9,434 nucleotides of DNA from an uncultured Eubacteriales bacterium (GTDB taxonomy: Bacteria; Bacillota; Clostridia; Oscillospirales; Oscillospiraceae). Under the pieces are notes generated by a model. The model was not told where the DNA came from. It was given only the letters and a program-made list of their open reading frames with translations, and searched no databases. Positions 1 through 5,708 of the stretch are shown piece by piece; positions within the stretch are counted from its first letter, which is position 1; each line of letters opens with the position of its first letter. The stretch covers positions 1 through 9,434 of the forward strand of contig USLX01000070.1 of the NCBI GenBank assembly GCA_900555665.1, read 5' to 3'. The position numbers and the translations under genes were made by a program.

Positions 1-62
1 CGGAATCGGTTACGCCAAAGGCGAAACCTTTCTGATTAAAGAATTTAATCAGAAAATAGTAT
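1..62 (+). repeat. Left arm of a 62-bp inverted repeat, hairpin-forming
   Basis: This is the reverse complement of 1317-1378 with one mismatch (position 24 against 1355). It contains two small palindromes. The one at 29-55 has a 12-bp stem and a GAA loop. The one at 8-28 has an AAA loop and one internal A-A mismatch. The first seven bases match half of the next hairpin of the right copy (1372-1402), so the element probably continues upstream of the window. It is AT-rich beside GC-rich genes. It abuts a truncated aminotransferase frame. It may be a dispersed palindromic repeat or one end of a mobile or invertible segment; no transposase is visible. Confidence 0.9.
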
Positions 63-340
63 TACTGCGGGGCGCAATTCCTCGTTGTCCGGCAAAACCG
101 GGACCCTTTGTTTCCGGCTATCTGCAAAAGGTGCGCGAGATCTGCGGCCGTGAGGTCATTGTGCTCCTCTTCGACGAGGTGCTCTGCGGCCTGCGCGCCG
201 CGCCGTGCAGCATACAGCTGCGCTACGGCGTCACGCCCAACCTCACCGCAGCGGCAAAGGCCATCGGCGGCTTCGCAGACGATGGCCGCCCGCTGCTCGG
301 CGCGCCGTTTATGGATTATGTCAACTTTGGAATCAGATAA
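2..340 (+). pseudogene. Fragment of a HemL-like class III aminotransferase
   Basis: The frame is open from the window edge to a TAA at 338-340, but protein-like similarity starts only around position 83. From there it matches the middle of glutamate-1-semialdehyde aminomutase and related class III PLP aminotransferases. A KPGPF segment is followed by a helix, then LLFDEVLCGLR, whose Asp (codon 173) is the PLP pyridine-binding residue. Next come YGVTPNLT and AKAIGG, whose Lys (codon 257) would be the Schiff-base lysine. Enzymes of this family have about 430 residues; only about 85 related residues remain here. The N-terminal half is replaced by the hairpin repeat and the C-terminal domain is missing, ending in an unrelated short tail. 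If the repeat upstream matches the right copy, a TGA in the next hairpin would close this frame just before the window. It is almost certainly non-functional as an aminotransferase. The assignment rests on remembered family motifs. Confidence 0.6.
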
Positions 341-355
341 TCCCCTTTCTTCTGC

Positions 356-397
356 AACCGGGCGTGGCCGAAGCCCCGCCCGGTTGTCCGTTTTTTT
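356..397 (+). terminator. Rho-independent terminator after the aminotransferase fragment
   Basis: A perfect 9-bp stem (AACCGGGCG with CGCCCGGTT, 356-364 and 377-385) encloses a smaller GGC/GCC stem with a CGAA loop. A run of seven T follows at 391-397 after a 5-nt gap. It lies 16 nt past the fragment's stop codon. It was probably the terminator of the once-intact gene, and it insulates the lipoprotein gene from upstream transcription. Confidence 0.75.
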
Positions 398-408
398 CAC
401 GCTGAAAA

Positions 409-425
409 ACTAACCTTTGGTTAGT
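409..425. repeat. Small palindrome with a TTT loop
   Basis: ACTAACC and GGTTAGT form a 7-bp perfect stem around a TTT loop. It lies between the terminator and the lipoprotein ribosome binding site. The 3-nt loop matches the style of the hairpins in the inverted repeat, but the sequence differs. No T-run follows, so it is not a terminator on either strand. I see no convincing -35/-10 pair between 341 and 477, so the lipoprotein promoter is unassigned. Confidence 0.5.
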
Positions 426-477
426 CGCCTTTCTCCCGCCTGTGCGCTATGCTGTAGACAGAACCCATTTTCTTTTC

Positions 478-486
478 GGAGAGGAG
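478..486 (+). promoter_or_regulatory. Ribosome binding site of the lipoprotein gene
   Basis: GGAGAGGAG lies 6 nt before ATG 493. It decides the start against an in-frame ATG at 442 that has no such site and would put 17 polar residues ahead of the signal peptide. Confidence 0.8.
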
Positions 487-492
487 CGGCCT

Positions 493-1317
493 ATGAAACC
501 ATACCTGAAATTGCTGTCCATCACCATCCTGCTCATCGCCTGCCTGCTGGTCTGCGCCTGCGGCGCGTCCACCCCCGACGAAGCAGAGCCGTACATACCG
601 GAGAAAATTCCTGCCGATGACGGTCTGGGCGGCGATCTGCCCGGAGAGGAGGCCGAAGCGCCCGATTTTTCCGCCTTCGCCGGCAGCTATCTCTGCACCA
701 CACCCAACGCCGAGTGGGACGAACTTTCCATTTGGAACGACGGCAGCTGGACACTGTTCAATTCCGCCGCCGAGCTCACCGGCTGGCTGGAATACGACGA
801 GGACTTTGAAACCGTCTATGCCTACAACGACGTGGACGGCAGCGGCTGCCGCTTCGACGTGACCGACGACGGCGTCTATCTGGCCTCTTACGGCTATTTC
901 AGCGCCGAAGATTCCGTCGATTGGGCCGAAGATGCGCAAAATGAAGACGCCGAAGCTTATGACGCCTGGGTTGAGGAGACCAACAACTGGTTGGAGGAAG
1001 AAGACGACGGCTGGACGGAAGAAAATGCGCACGTCGACGTCTCGGAATTTGAAGGCACCTGGTATTTTGGCGGCGACCGCGCGGCAGAGCGCTATCTCGT
1101 CATCGATGCCTTCGGCGACTGGACGTACTATTCCCGCGCCCCCGGCGACGCGGAGAGCAACGAGCTCGACTGCGGCTTCCTCGCCCCAGCCGAAGGCGAA
1201 GCCAGCACCTATTACGCCGATTCCTACTGGTACGACGGCGTCCGCTATCGCGTCTTCGACTTTGACACCGACATCCTGACCTGGGATGACGAGGGCAGCT
1301 TCGAGCGCCTGGACTGA
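493..1317 (+). CDS. Acidic two-module lipoprotein of unknown function
   Basis: 274 residues. The start at 493 is chosen because of a strong ribosome binding site and because the protein then opens with a typical signal peptide: MKPYLK, a hydrophobic stretch at 7-20, and a lipobox-like V-C-A-C. Cys23 is the likely lipidated residue (Cys21 is an alternative), so the protein should be anchored to the outer face of the membrane. Residues 24-57 are an acidic, proline-containing tether. Two similar modules follow (about 58-137 and 182-272). Each has an F-x-F-x-G-[ST]-[YW] opening, an L-x-I strand, a GxWT turn and a closing Asp-rich strand, like small beta-barrel or lipocalin-like folds. A very acidic linker (138-180) joins them. 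By hand count there are 67 Asp/Glu, 3 Lys and 7 Arg, plus 12 Trp. I recognise no family; ligand or metal binding is possible but unproven. Its stop codon touches the right inverted repeat. Confidence 0.85.
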   Translation: MKPYLKLLSITILLIACLLVCACGASTPDEAEPYIPEKIPADDGLGGDLPGEEAEAPDFSAFAGSYLCTTPNAEWDELSIWNDGSWTLFNSAAELTGWLEYDEDFETVYAYNDVDGSGCRFDVTDDGVYLASYGYFSAEDSVDWAEDAQNEDAEAYDAWVEETNNWLEEEDDGWTEENAHVDVSEFEGTWYFGGDRAAERYLVIDAFGDWTYYSRAPGDAESNELDCGFLAPAEGEASTYYADSYWYDGVRYRVFDFDTDILTWDDEGSFERLD

Positions 1318-1378
1318 TACTATTTTCTGATTAAATTCTTTAATCAGAAAGGTTCCGCCTTTGGCGTAACCGATTCCG
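1317..1378 (-). repeat. Right arm of the 62-bp inverted repeat
   Basis: This copy matches the reverse complement of 1-62 at 61 of 62 positions and begins at the last base of the lipoprotein stop codon. It holds hairpin A (1324-1350, 12-bp stem, TTC loop) and hairpin B (1351-1371, 4+4 bp around one internal mismatch, TTT loop). The only base that differs between the two arms is 1355, which sits in the unpaired position of hairpin B, so the stems are fully kept in both. No T-run follows, so it is not an obvious terminator for the lipoprotein gene. Confidence 0.9.
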
Positions 1379-1402
1379 TGATTTTGATAAAATCACGGAA
1401 TC
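1372..1402. repeat. Palindrome with 14-bp stem and GAT loop
   Basis: A perfect 14-bp stem (GATTCCGTGATTTT with AAAATCACGGAATC) encloses a 3-nt GAT loop. It starts directly after hairpin B, and its first seven bases are the end of the inverted repeat shared with the window start. It is probably part of the same multi-hairpin element. It has no T-tract. Confidence 0.85.
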
Positions 1403-1423
1403 TCGTCTCATAATGATCTTCAT

Positions 1424-1460
1424 ATTAAAAACTTCCATTCCATGAATGAAAGTTTTTAAT
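1424..1460. repeat. Palindrome with 17-position stem and CAT loop
   Basis: An outer 11-bp stem (ATTAAAAACTT with AAGTTTTTAAT), one C-A mismatch (1435 and 1449) and an inner 5-bp stem (CATTC with GAATG) close a CAT loop. It is the fourth hairpin in this stretch, separated from the third by 21 nt. After it, base composition returns to GC-rich. Confidence 0.85.
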
Positions 1461-1578
1461 TGAATATCAGTATGACACCCCGCCTGCCACAGCGCGTCCA
1501 TCCAAGTCTCCGAAGGCATCGCATTATGGACGCCAGCTTTCATCGGCCTCATCTGCTCCTGCGTGAGGCCCCAAACGC
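1461..1578. other. Intergenic stretch with a doubtful short minus-strand frame
   Basis: No gene is assigned here. A minus-strand frame runs from about 1591 through this GC-rich stretch and into the hairpins to a TAA at 1340-1342. Its first part has a protein-like look (around residues MPSETWMDALWQAG). An ATG at 1552 has AGGAG only 3 nt away. The upstream end lies inside the mrp terminator and the downstream end is palindromic repeat. This fits a gene remnant or chance better than a working gene. Confidence 0.3.
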
Positions 1579-1616
1579 AAAAACGGCCTCCTCATCCGAG
1601 GAGACCGTTTCTTTTT
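1579..1616. terminator. Bidirectional terminator between mrp and the lipoprotein region
   Basis: A 13-position stem (1581-1593 with 1598-1610, one G-T wobble) encloses a 4-nt loop. On the minus strand the stem runs into five T, giving a standard terminator just after the mrp stop codon (1615-1617). On the plus strand the stem is followed by C and five T (1612-1616), so it could also stop transcription arriving from the lipoprotein side. Confidence 0.9.
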
Positions 1617-2439
1617 ATGCCTTTGCCATCAGCTCTGCCGCCGGCATGACCTTGCTGACATCCGCCTGCTCCATCTTACCCGCGTCACAGAGGGCCGCAA
1701 TGGCCGGGTCGATCGGCAGCCGCGCCAGCACCGGCAGGCTGTATTGCAGGGCGATCTCGCTGACATTGCTCTTGCCGAAGATCTCAACCTGCTTGCCGCA
1801 GTCCGGGCATTCAAAATAGCTGTAATTTTCCACAATGCCATACACCGGCACGTTCATCATCCGTGCCATGTTGACCGCCTTGGACACGATCATCGAAACC
1901 AAACTCTGCGGGCTCGTCACGATGACCACACCGTCCACCGGCAGCGACTGGAACACCGTCAGGGGCACGTCGCCTGTTCCGGGCGGCAGGTCGACGAACA
2001 TATAGTCCACATCGCCCCACTGCACGTCAGACCAGAACTGCTTCACCGCTCCGGCCACGACCGGCCCGCGCCAAACGACCGGATCTGTCTCGTTTTCGAG
2101 CAGCAGGTTGATCGACATGACCTTCATTCCCTGCCCGGTCTCCACCGGGAAGATCCCCTCGTCGCTGCCCGCGGCGGAGGAATGCAGGCCGAAGGCCTGC
2201 GGGATGGACGGTCCCGTGATGTCCGCGTCCAGGATCGCTGTCTTGTAGCCCAGCTTGTGCATCGCGACAGCGAGCAAGCTTGTCACCGTCGACTTGCCGA
2301 CGCCGCCCTTGCCGGACACAACGGCGATCACCTTTTTCACATTCGAATGCGCATTGGCCGGGGCCAGCAGGCTTTCCGGCTTGCGGCTTGCGCAGTCTGA
2401 GCCACAGCTCGAGCAGTTGCCGCTGCAAGATTCACTCAT
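1615..2439 (-). CDS. mrp: Mrp/ApbC-type Fe-S cluster carrier P-loop ATPase
   Basis: 274 residues, in the MinD/Mrp (NBP35) family of cytosolic ATPases that bind and transfer iron-sulfur clusters to apo-proteins. The N-terminus has a cysteine cluster (Cys5, 9, 12, 16), common in clostridial Mrp proteins. The deviant Walker A motif GKGGVGKST spans about 43-51, DADITGPS starts at 71 and the switch/Walker B stretch VDLPPGTGD is at 149-157. The CPDC pair (Cys211 and Cys214) is the conserved site that bridges the cluster between subunits. Start 2439 is chosen because AGGAG lies 7 nt upstream; a longer frame to 2556 would run through the promoter. The gene has its own sigma-A promoter and a terminator just past its stop, so it can be a single transcription unit, although read-through from the upstream operon is possible since no terminator separates them. 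Confidence 0.95.
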   Translation of the reverse strand: MSESCSGNCSSCGSDCASRKPESLLAPANAHSNVKKVIAVVSGKGGVGKSTVTSLLAVAMHKLGYKTAILDADITGPSIPQAFGLHSSAAGSDEGIFPVETGQGMKVMSINLLLENETDPVVWRGPVVAGAVKQFWSDVQWGDVDYMFVDLPPGTGDVPLTVFQSLPVDGVVIVTSPQSLVSMIVSKAVNMARMMNVPVYGIVENYSYFECPDCGKQVEIFGKSNVSEIALQYSLPVLARLPIDPAIAALCDAGKMEQADVSKVMPAAELMAKA

Positions 2440-2478
2440 GATGGTTCTCCTTTTCGGCAAAATGCCGTAGTTTTCTTT

Positions 2479-2507
2479 ATTATAGTATGTCCATTTCCGA
2501 AAATCAA
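2479..2507 (-). promoter_or_regulatory. Sigma-A promoter of mrp
   Basis: On the minus strand TTGATT (-35, 2502-2507) and TATAAT (-10, 2479-2484) are separated by exactly 17 nt. Transcription would start near 2472, leaving a leader of about 30 nt before the mrp ribosome binding site (about 2446-2452). The -35 box overlaps the stop codon of the DUF218 gene. Confidence 0.85.
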
Positions 2508-3232
2508 CCCACCTGAACAAGCGCCTTGACGTAGGAAAACACCTCGCGCAGCGCATAGTTGACCTTCAAAATCCATGGCGTGGTCGTACTTCCGAGCCCA
2601 TACGGCTCCATTCCGAGCGACCGCGCAATGAACTTTGCGCGGCTGAGATGATATTCGCTTGTGATGATGAGCACAGTTTCGGTTGCAATTCCGGCCTGCT
2701 CGGCCAGCTTTTTCGCATAGATGAGATTTTCGCGCGTCGTCCGCGCCTGCGTCTCCTGCACGATCCGCTCCGACGCAATCCCCTCTTCCCGCAGATACGC
2801 CTCCATGACGGAGGCCTCCGTCTGCGTCTCGTCCGCGCCCTGTCCGCCGGAGACGATCACGCGCGCCGCCGGATGCGCCTCCAGATAGCTCACCGCGAGA
2901 TCGAGCCGCTCGCGCAGCGTGCGGCTCGGCCGGTCGCCGTGTGTCTGCGCCCCGAGGACGAGCACAAATGGGATATCGTCCTCCGGCGCGTTGTCCCGCC
3001 CGTCGAGGGCGATCAAGCCCATCATACCGAACACAAGCGCCATCCCAAGCGCCGCGAGGCTCCAGAGCACCCGCCGCCAGCGTTTTCCCTTCTCGCCGCG
3101 CAAAAAATGGCACGCCGTCATCACCGCAGCGAGCAGCAGCAGACAGACACCCGTCATCCCGATGTGCCACGGTGTCAGCAGGCACCCGATCCCAAGCGCC
3201 GCGCAAATCGCGGCCAACCACAAAATACTCAT
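2504..3232 (-). CDS. DUF218 (YdcF/SanA/ElyC-like) membrane protein
   Basis: 242 residues. Three hydrophobic segments (about 3-20, 24-42 and 54-76) precede a DUF218 domain from about 88. That domain shows the family pattern: VLVLGAQ at 90-96, an Arg-rich RPSRTLRERL helix, VIVSGGQG at 125-132, an Glu-rich segment with TRENLIYAKKL, and the closing ITSEYHLSRA at 190-199. Members such as SanA and ElyC act in the cell envelope, and E. coli ElyC affects peptidoglycan and lipid-carrier steps; the biochemical activity is not well defined. Start 3232 is preferred over an upstream ATG at 3268 because it gives an ATGA overlap with the ABC-F stop and has GGAGG just upstream in the ABC-F coding end. Translation is probably coupled to that gene. 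It is the last gene of the operon. Confidence 0.88.
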   Translation of the reverse strand: MSILWLAAICAALGIGCLLTPWHIGMTGVCLLLLAAVMTACHFLRGEKGKRWRRVLWSLAALGMALVFGMMGLIALDGRDNAPEDDIPFVLVLGAQTHGDRPSRTLRERLDLAVSYLEAHPAARVIVSGGQGADETQTEASVMEAYLREEGIASERIVQETQARTTRENLIYAKKLAEQAGIATETVLIITSEYHLSRAKFIARSLGMEPYGLGSTTTPWILKVNYALREVFSYVKALVQVG

Positions 3233-5124
3233 CCCTCGCCCTCCAGCGCGAGGCTCAGTTCCTCCCACTGTTCCATCAGCTGCGAGAGCTGCGCCTCGGC
3301 CCCGGCCTTCTCGGCCATCAGCCGCGTCAGCTCCTGATAGTCGCTGGCCGCCGCCTCGATCAGCGGATCAAACGCCGCCACCGCGGCCTCCTGTTTTTCC
3401 ACCTCACGCTCCACCGCGCGCAGCTTTTTCTCGACGGCTTTGCTGTTCGGCGCTGCCATCTTCGGCTTTTCTTTGCGCTCGCGCCGTTCCGGGACGCTCT
3501 GTGCCTGCGCCGCGATGGCCTCTTTCTCCTTGATCGCGCGGTATTTCTGATACCCACAGAGGAAGTCGCGGATGTGCGCATTCTCCAGCTCCCAGACTCT
3601 TGTCGCGAACTTGTCCACAAAATACCGGTCGTGCGACACGAAAATCAGCGCACCCTCATACTCCTCCAGCGCATCCTCCACCCACTCGCGTGATGCGATG
3701 TCGAGATGGTTCGTCGGCTCGTCGAGGATGAGCAGATTGATCTTTTCATCCATCAGCATGCAAAGCCGCAGCCTGCTCTGCTCCCCGCCGGAAAGCGCTG
3801 AGACGGGCTTGAACACATCCTCCCCCTCAAAGAGATATGCGCCCAGCCGGTCGCGCGCCACCTGCACCGAGCAGCCCTTCTCATAGAGCATCGTGTCGAG
3901 CAGCGTCCGCTCCGGATGGTCAAAATGGATGATCTGCGGCAGATAGGCCCACTTCACCGTCGGCCCGAATTTGATCTTGCCGCAATCCGGGGCCAGCTCC
4001 CCGAGCAGCACCTTGAGAAACGTGCTCTTGCCCGTCCCGTTGTCGCCGAGCAGCGCGATGCGCTCCCCGCCCGCAACGTCCAGCTCCACATCCTCAAAGA
4101 GCGTCCGCCCGTCAAAGCTTTTCCCAAGCCCCTTCACCGAGAGGACTTCATCGCCGAAAAATTCCCGCTGCGCAAAGCGCGCCCGCATGGTCTTCTCCTG
4201 CGTGGGCCGGTCGGTCTTCTGAATGCGATCCATCCGGTGCTGGATCGACATGGCCCGCCGATAGAGCGTCCGGTTGTTGATGCCCCAGCCCTTCATGCGC
4301 TCAAGCGTAAATCCGAGCTGGCCTAGCTTCGCCTGCTCCTTCTCATATTGCTTTAGCTGCAACTCAAAGCGTGCCTGCTTTTCCTGCACATAGAACGAGT
4401 AATTGCCGGAATAGAATTCCGCCTTCCCGTCGTGAATTTCAATCACGCGGCTCACCACGCGGTCGAGGAAATAGCGGTCATGCGAAATGGCCAGCACGGT
4501 GCCCTTAAACTTTGCAATGTACTCCTCCAGCCATTCCACCGCGTGCATGTCGAGGTGGTTTGTCGGCTCGTCGAGCAGCAAAATGTCCGTCTGCTCCAGC
4601 AGCAGCCGCGCAAGGTTCACGCGCGTCTTCTCGCCGCCGGAGAGGCTGTCGAACGCCTGTTCCCGCTGTTCGGCCGGGATGGCAAGGCCATTGCAGATTT
4701 TATCCGTCTGCGTGTCCATCTCATATCCGCCGCCCACCTGGAAGCGGTTGGCAAGCGCATCATATTCCCGCAGCATCTCCGCGTCCGCCGTTTCCGCCAT
4801 CCGCTCCTCGAGCGTGCGCATCTGCCGCCGCACCTTCTCCAAGCCGGAAAACGCCGTGTGCAGCACATCGTCCACCGTATATCCCGCCGGATAGTGCGGG
4901 ATCTGCGAGATGAGACCCACCTTTTTTCCCGGTGCAAAGCGCACCTCTCCGGAATTATAGTCGATCTCCCCCGTCAGAATGCGGAACAGCGTCGTCTTTC
5001 CCGCGCCGTTCTTGCCGAGCAGGCCCACCCGCTCGCCGGACTGCACATCGAACGTGATGCCGTCCAGAATATTCGTGTCTGCGTCAAAGCTTTTGACAAG
5101 CTCCTTCACCGAAATGTCGATCAT
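3229..5124 (-). CDS. ABC-F family ATPase (YdiF/Uup-like)
   Basis: 631 residues, two ABC domains and no membrane segment, as in ABC-F proteins, which bind the ribosomal E site and relieve stalled or blocked translation. Domain 1 has Walker A GKNGAGKTT (37-45), signature LSGGE (161-165), Walker B ending DEPTNHLD (185-192) and the switch His215. A charged linker follows (about 245-325), the interdomain region that reaches toward the peptidyl-transferase centre. Domain 2 has GDNGTGKST (360-368), LSGGEQ (444-449), DEPTNHLD (468-475) and His498. A basic segment (540-570) and a predicted coiled coil (about 563-628) end the protein. All catalytic motifs are intact. Length and layout resemble housekeeping YdiF/Uup-type proteins rather than dedicated antibiotic-resistance ABC-F proteins. 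The start overlaps the upstream stop as ATGA; its ribosome binding site (GGGGAAG) is weak, which fits coupled translation. Confidence 0.93.
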   Translation of the reverse strand: MIDISVKELVKSFDADTNILDGITFDVQSGERVGLLGKNGAGKTTLFRILTGEIDYNSGEVRFAPGKKVGLISQIPHYPAGYTVDDVLHTAFSGLEKVRRQMRTLEERMAETADAEMLREYDALANRFQVGGGYEMDTQTDKICNGLAIPAEQREQAFDSLSGGEKTRVNLARLLLEQTDILLLDEPTNHLDMHAVEWLEEYIAKFKGTVLAISHDRYFLDRVVSRVIEIHDGKAEFYSGNYSFYVQEKQARFELQLKQYEKEQAKLGQLGFTLERMKGWGINNRTLYRRAMSIQHRMDRIQKTDRPTQEKTMRARFAQREFFGDEVLSVKGLGKSFDGRTLFEDVELDVAGGERIALLGDNGTGKSTFLKVLLGELAPDCGKIKFGPTVKWAYLPQIIHFDHPERTLLDTMLYEKGCSVQVARDRLGAYLFEGEDVFKPVSALSGGEQSRLRLCMLMDEKINLLILDEPTNHLDIASREWVEDALEEYEGALIFVSHDRYFVDKFATRVWELENAHIRDFLCGYQKYRAIKEKEAIAAQAQSVPERRERKEKPKMAAPNSKAVEKKLRAVEREVEKQEAAVAAFDPLIEAAASDYQELTRLMAEKAGAEAQLSQLMEQWEELSLALEGEG

Positions 5125-5708
5125 TGTTCTTCCCCATAGCGGGCAAACAGCGCCGCCCGCGTCATTCTCAAATTCAAAGCGTCCAAAAGCGCCTTCGTGC
5201 TCAGATACCGCGGCAGCCCCAGCTCCCGCATCAGCGCCTGCCGCCGCTCTGCGCTCCCCGGCCCGCCGCTCAGCCCCAGCGTATAAAGATCCATCTTTGT
5301 GATGGGCTCTTTTGCCGCCTCCGCCGCGCCGTCCATGTCCGCGCCCGCGTTTCGCAGCGCCGTCAGGAGAATCTCCGGCGTCATGCCTTCCACGCCGAGG
5401 ATCCCTTCCTTTCCGGGCGCGGCCTTGCGCCGCTCCTTGCCCGGAATTTCCGGCACATAGGCATGCAGCACGCCCTCCTTCGGGAGCGCGCCGCGCAGAA
5501 AGTTCCGAATCACCAGCCCCGCGCCGTCCGAATCCGTCAGGATCATCAGCCCCCGTGTCTGCGCCGCCTGGCGCAGCAGCGCCAGCAGGGCCTTGTCATG
5601 CATCACGGAAAAACCGTTCGTCTGAAAGATCACCGTATCCACAATCTGGCTGAGCGTATTTTTGTCATACCGCCCCTCGACCACGATGGCCTGCCGCACC
5701 TTAACCAT
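5121..5708 (-). CDS. rnmV: RNase M5-like Toprim protein (DUF4093)
   Basis: 195 residues. The N-terminal Toprim domain has the catalytic Glu in VVEG (Glu11) and the TDSDGAG motif (Asp59, Asp61) for metal binding. The C-terminal part carries GVEGMTPE (105-112) and LGLSGGPGSAERR (144-156), close in layout to B. subtilis RNase M5, which trims 5S rRNA precursors. Length matches that family (about 185 residues). It is somewhat divergent: Tyr14 stands where B. subtilis has Asp, and TDSDGAG replaces TDPDFPG. It may therefore be an M5 paralogue with another RNA or DNA substrate. Start 5708 is set by GGAGGTG at 5713-5719; a longer frame to 5735 lacks such a site. It overlaps the end of holA by 8 nt and the ABC-F start by 4 nt, so it is firmly inside the operon. 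Confidence 0.75.
   Translation of the reverse strand: MVKVRQAIVVEGRYDKNTLSQIVDTVIFQTNGFSVMHDKALLALLRQAAQTRGLMILTDSDGAGLVIRNFLRGALPKEGVLHAYVPEIPGKERRKAAPGKEGILGVEGMTPEILLTALRNAGADMDGAAEAAKEPITKMDLYTLGLSGGPGSAERRQALMRELGLPRYLSTKALLDALNLRMTRAALFARYGEEQ

Noticed and set aside
62..400. Minus-strand open frame of 112 codons opposite the aminotransferase fragment
   Set aside because: It overlaps the terminator hairpin and has no recognisable motif; the plus strand carries the family motifs.
421..1032. Minus-strand open frame of about 200 codons opposite the lipoprotein gene
   Set aside because: It mirrors the plus-strand gene, which has a ribosome binding site, signal peptide and lipobox; the opposite frame has valine/glycine-rich low-complexity sequence typical of antisense shadows in GC-rich genes.
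1324..1402. Terminator for the lipoprotein gene
   Set aside because: The hairpins are strong but none is followed by a T-tract on the plus strand; the T-tract structure at 1579-1616 is the nearest real candidate.
2440..2556. Longer Mrp start at 2556
   Set aside because: It would translate through the -10/-35 promoter region and the end of the previous gene; ATG 2439 has AGGAG upstream and starts the expected cysteine-rich N-terminus.
3229..5124. Antibiotic-resistance ABC-F determinant
   Set aside because: The protein's length, C-terminal coiled coil and place in a housekeeping operon fit YdiF/Uup-like proteins; nothing in the sequence points to a specific resistance subfamily.
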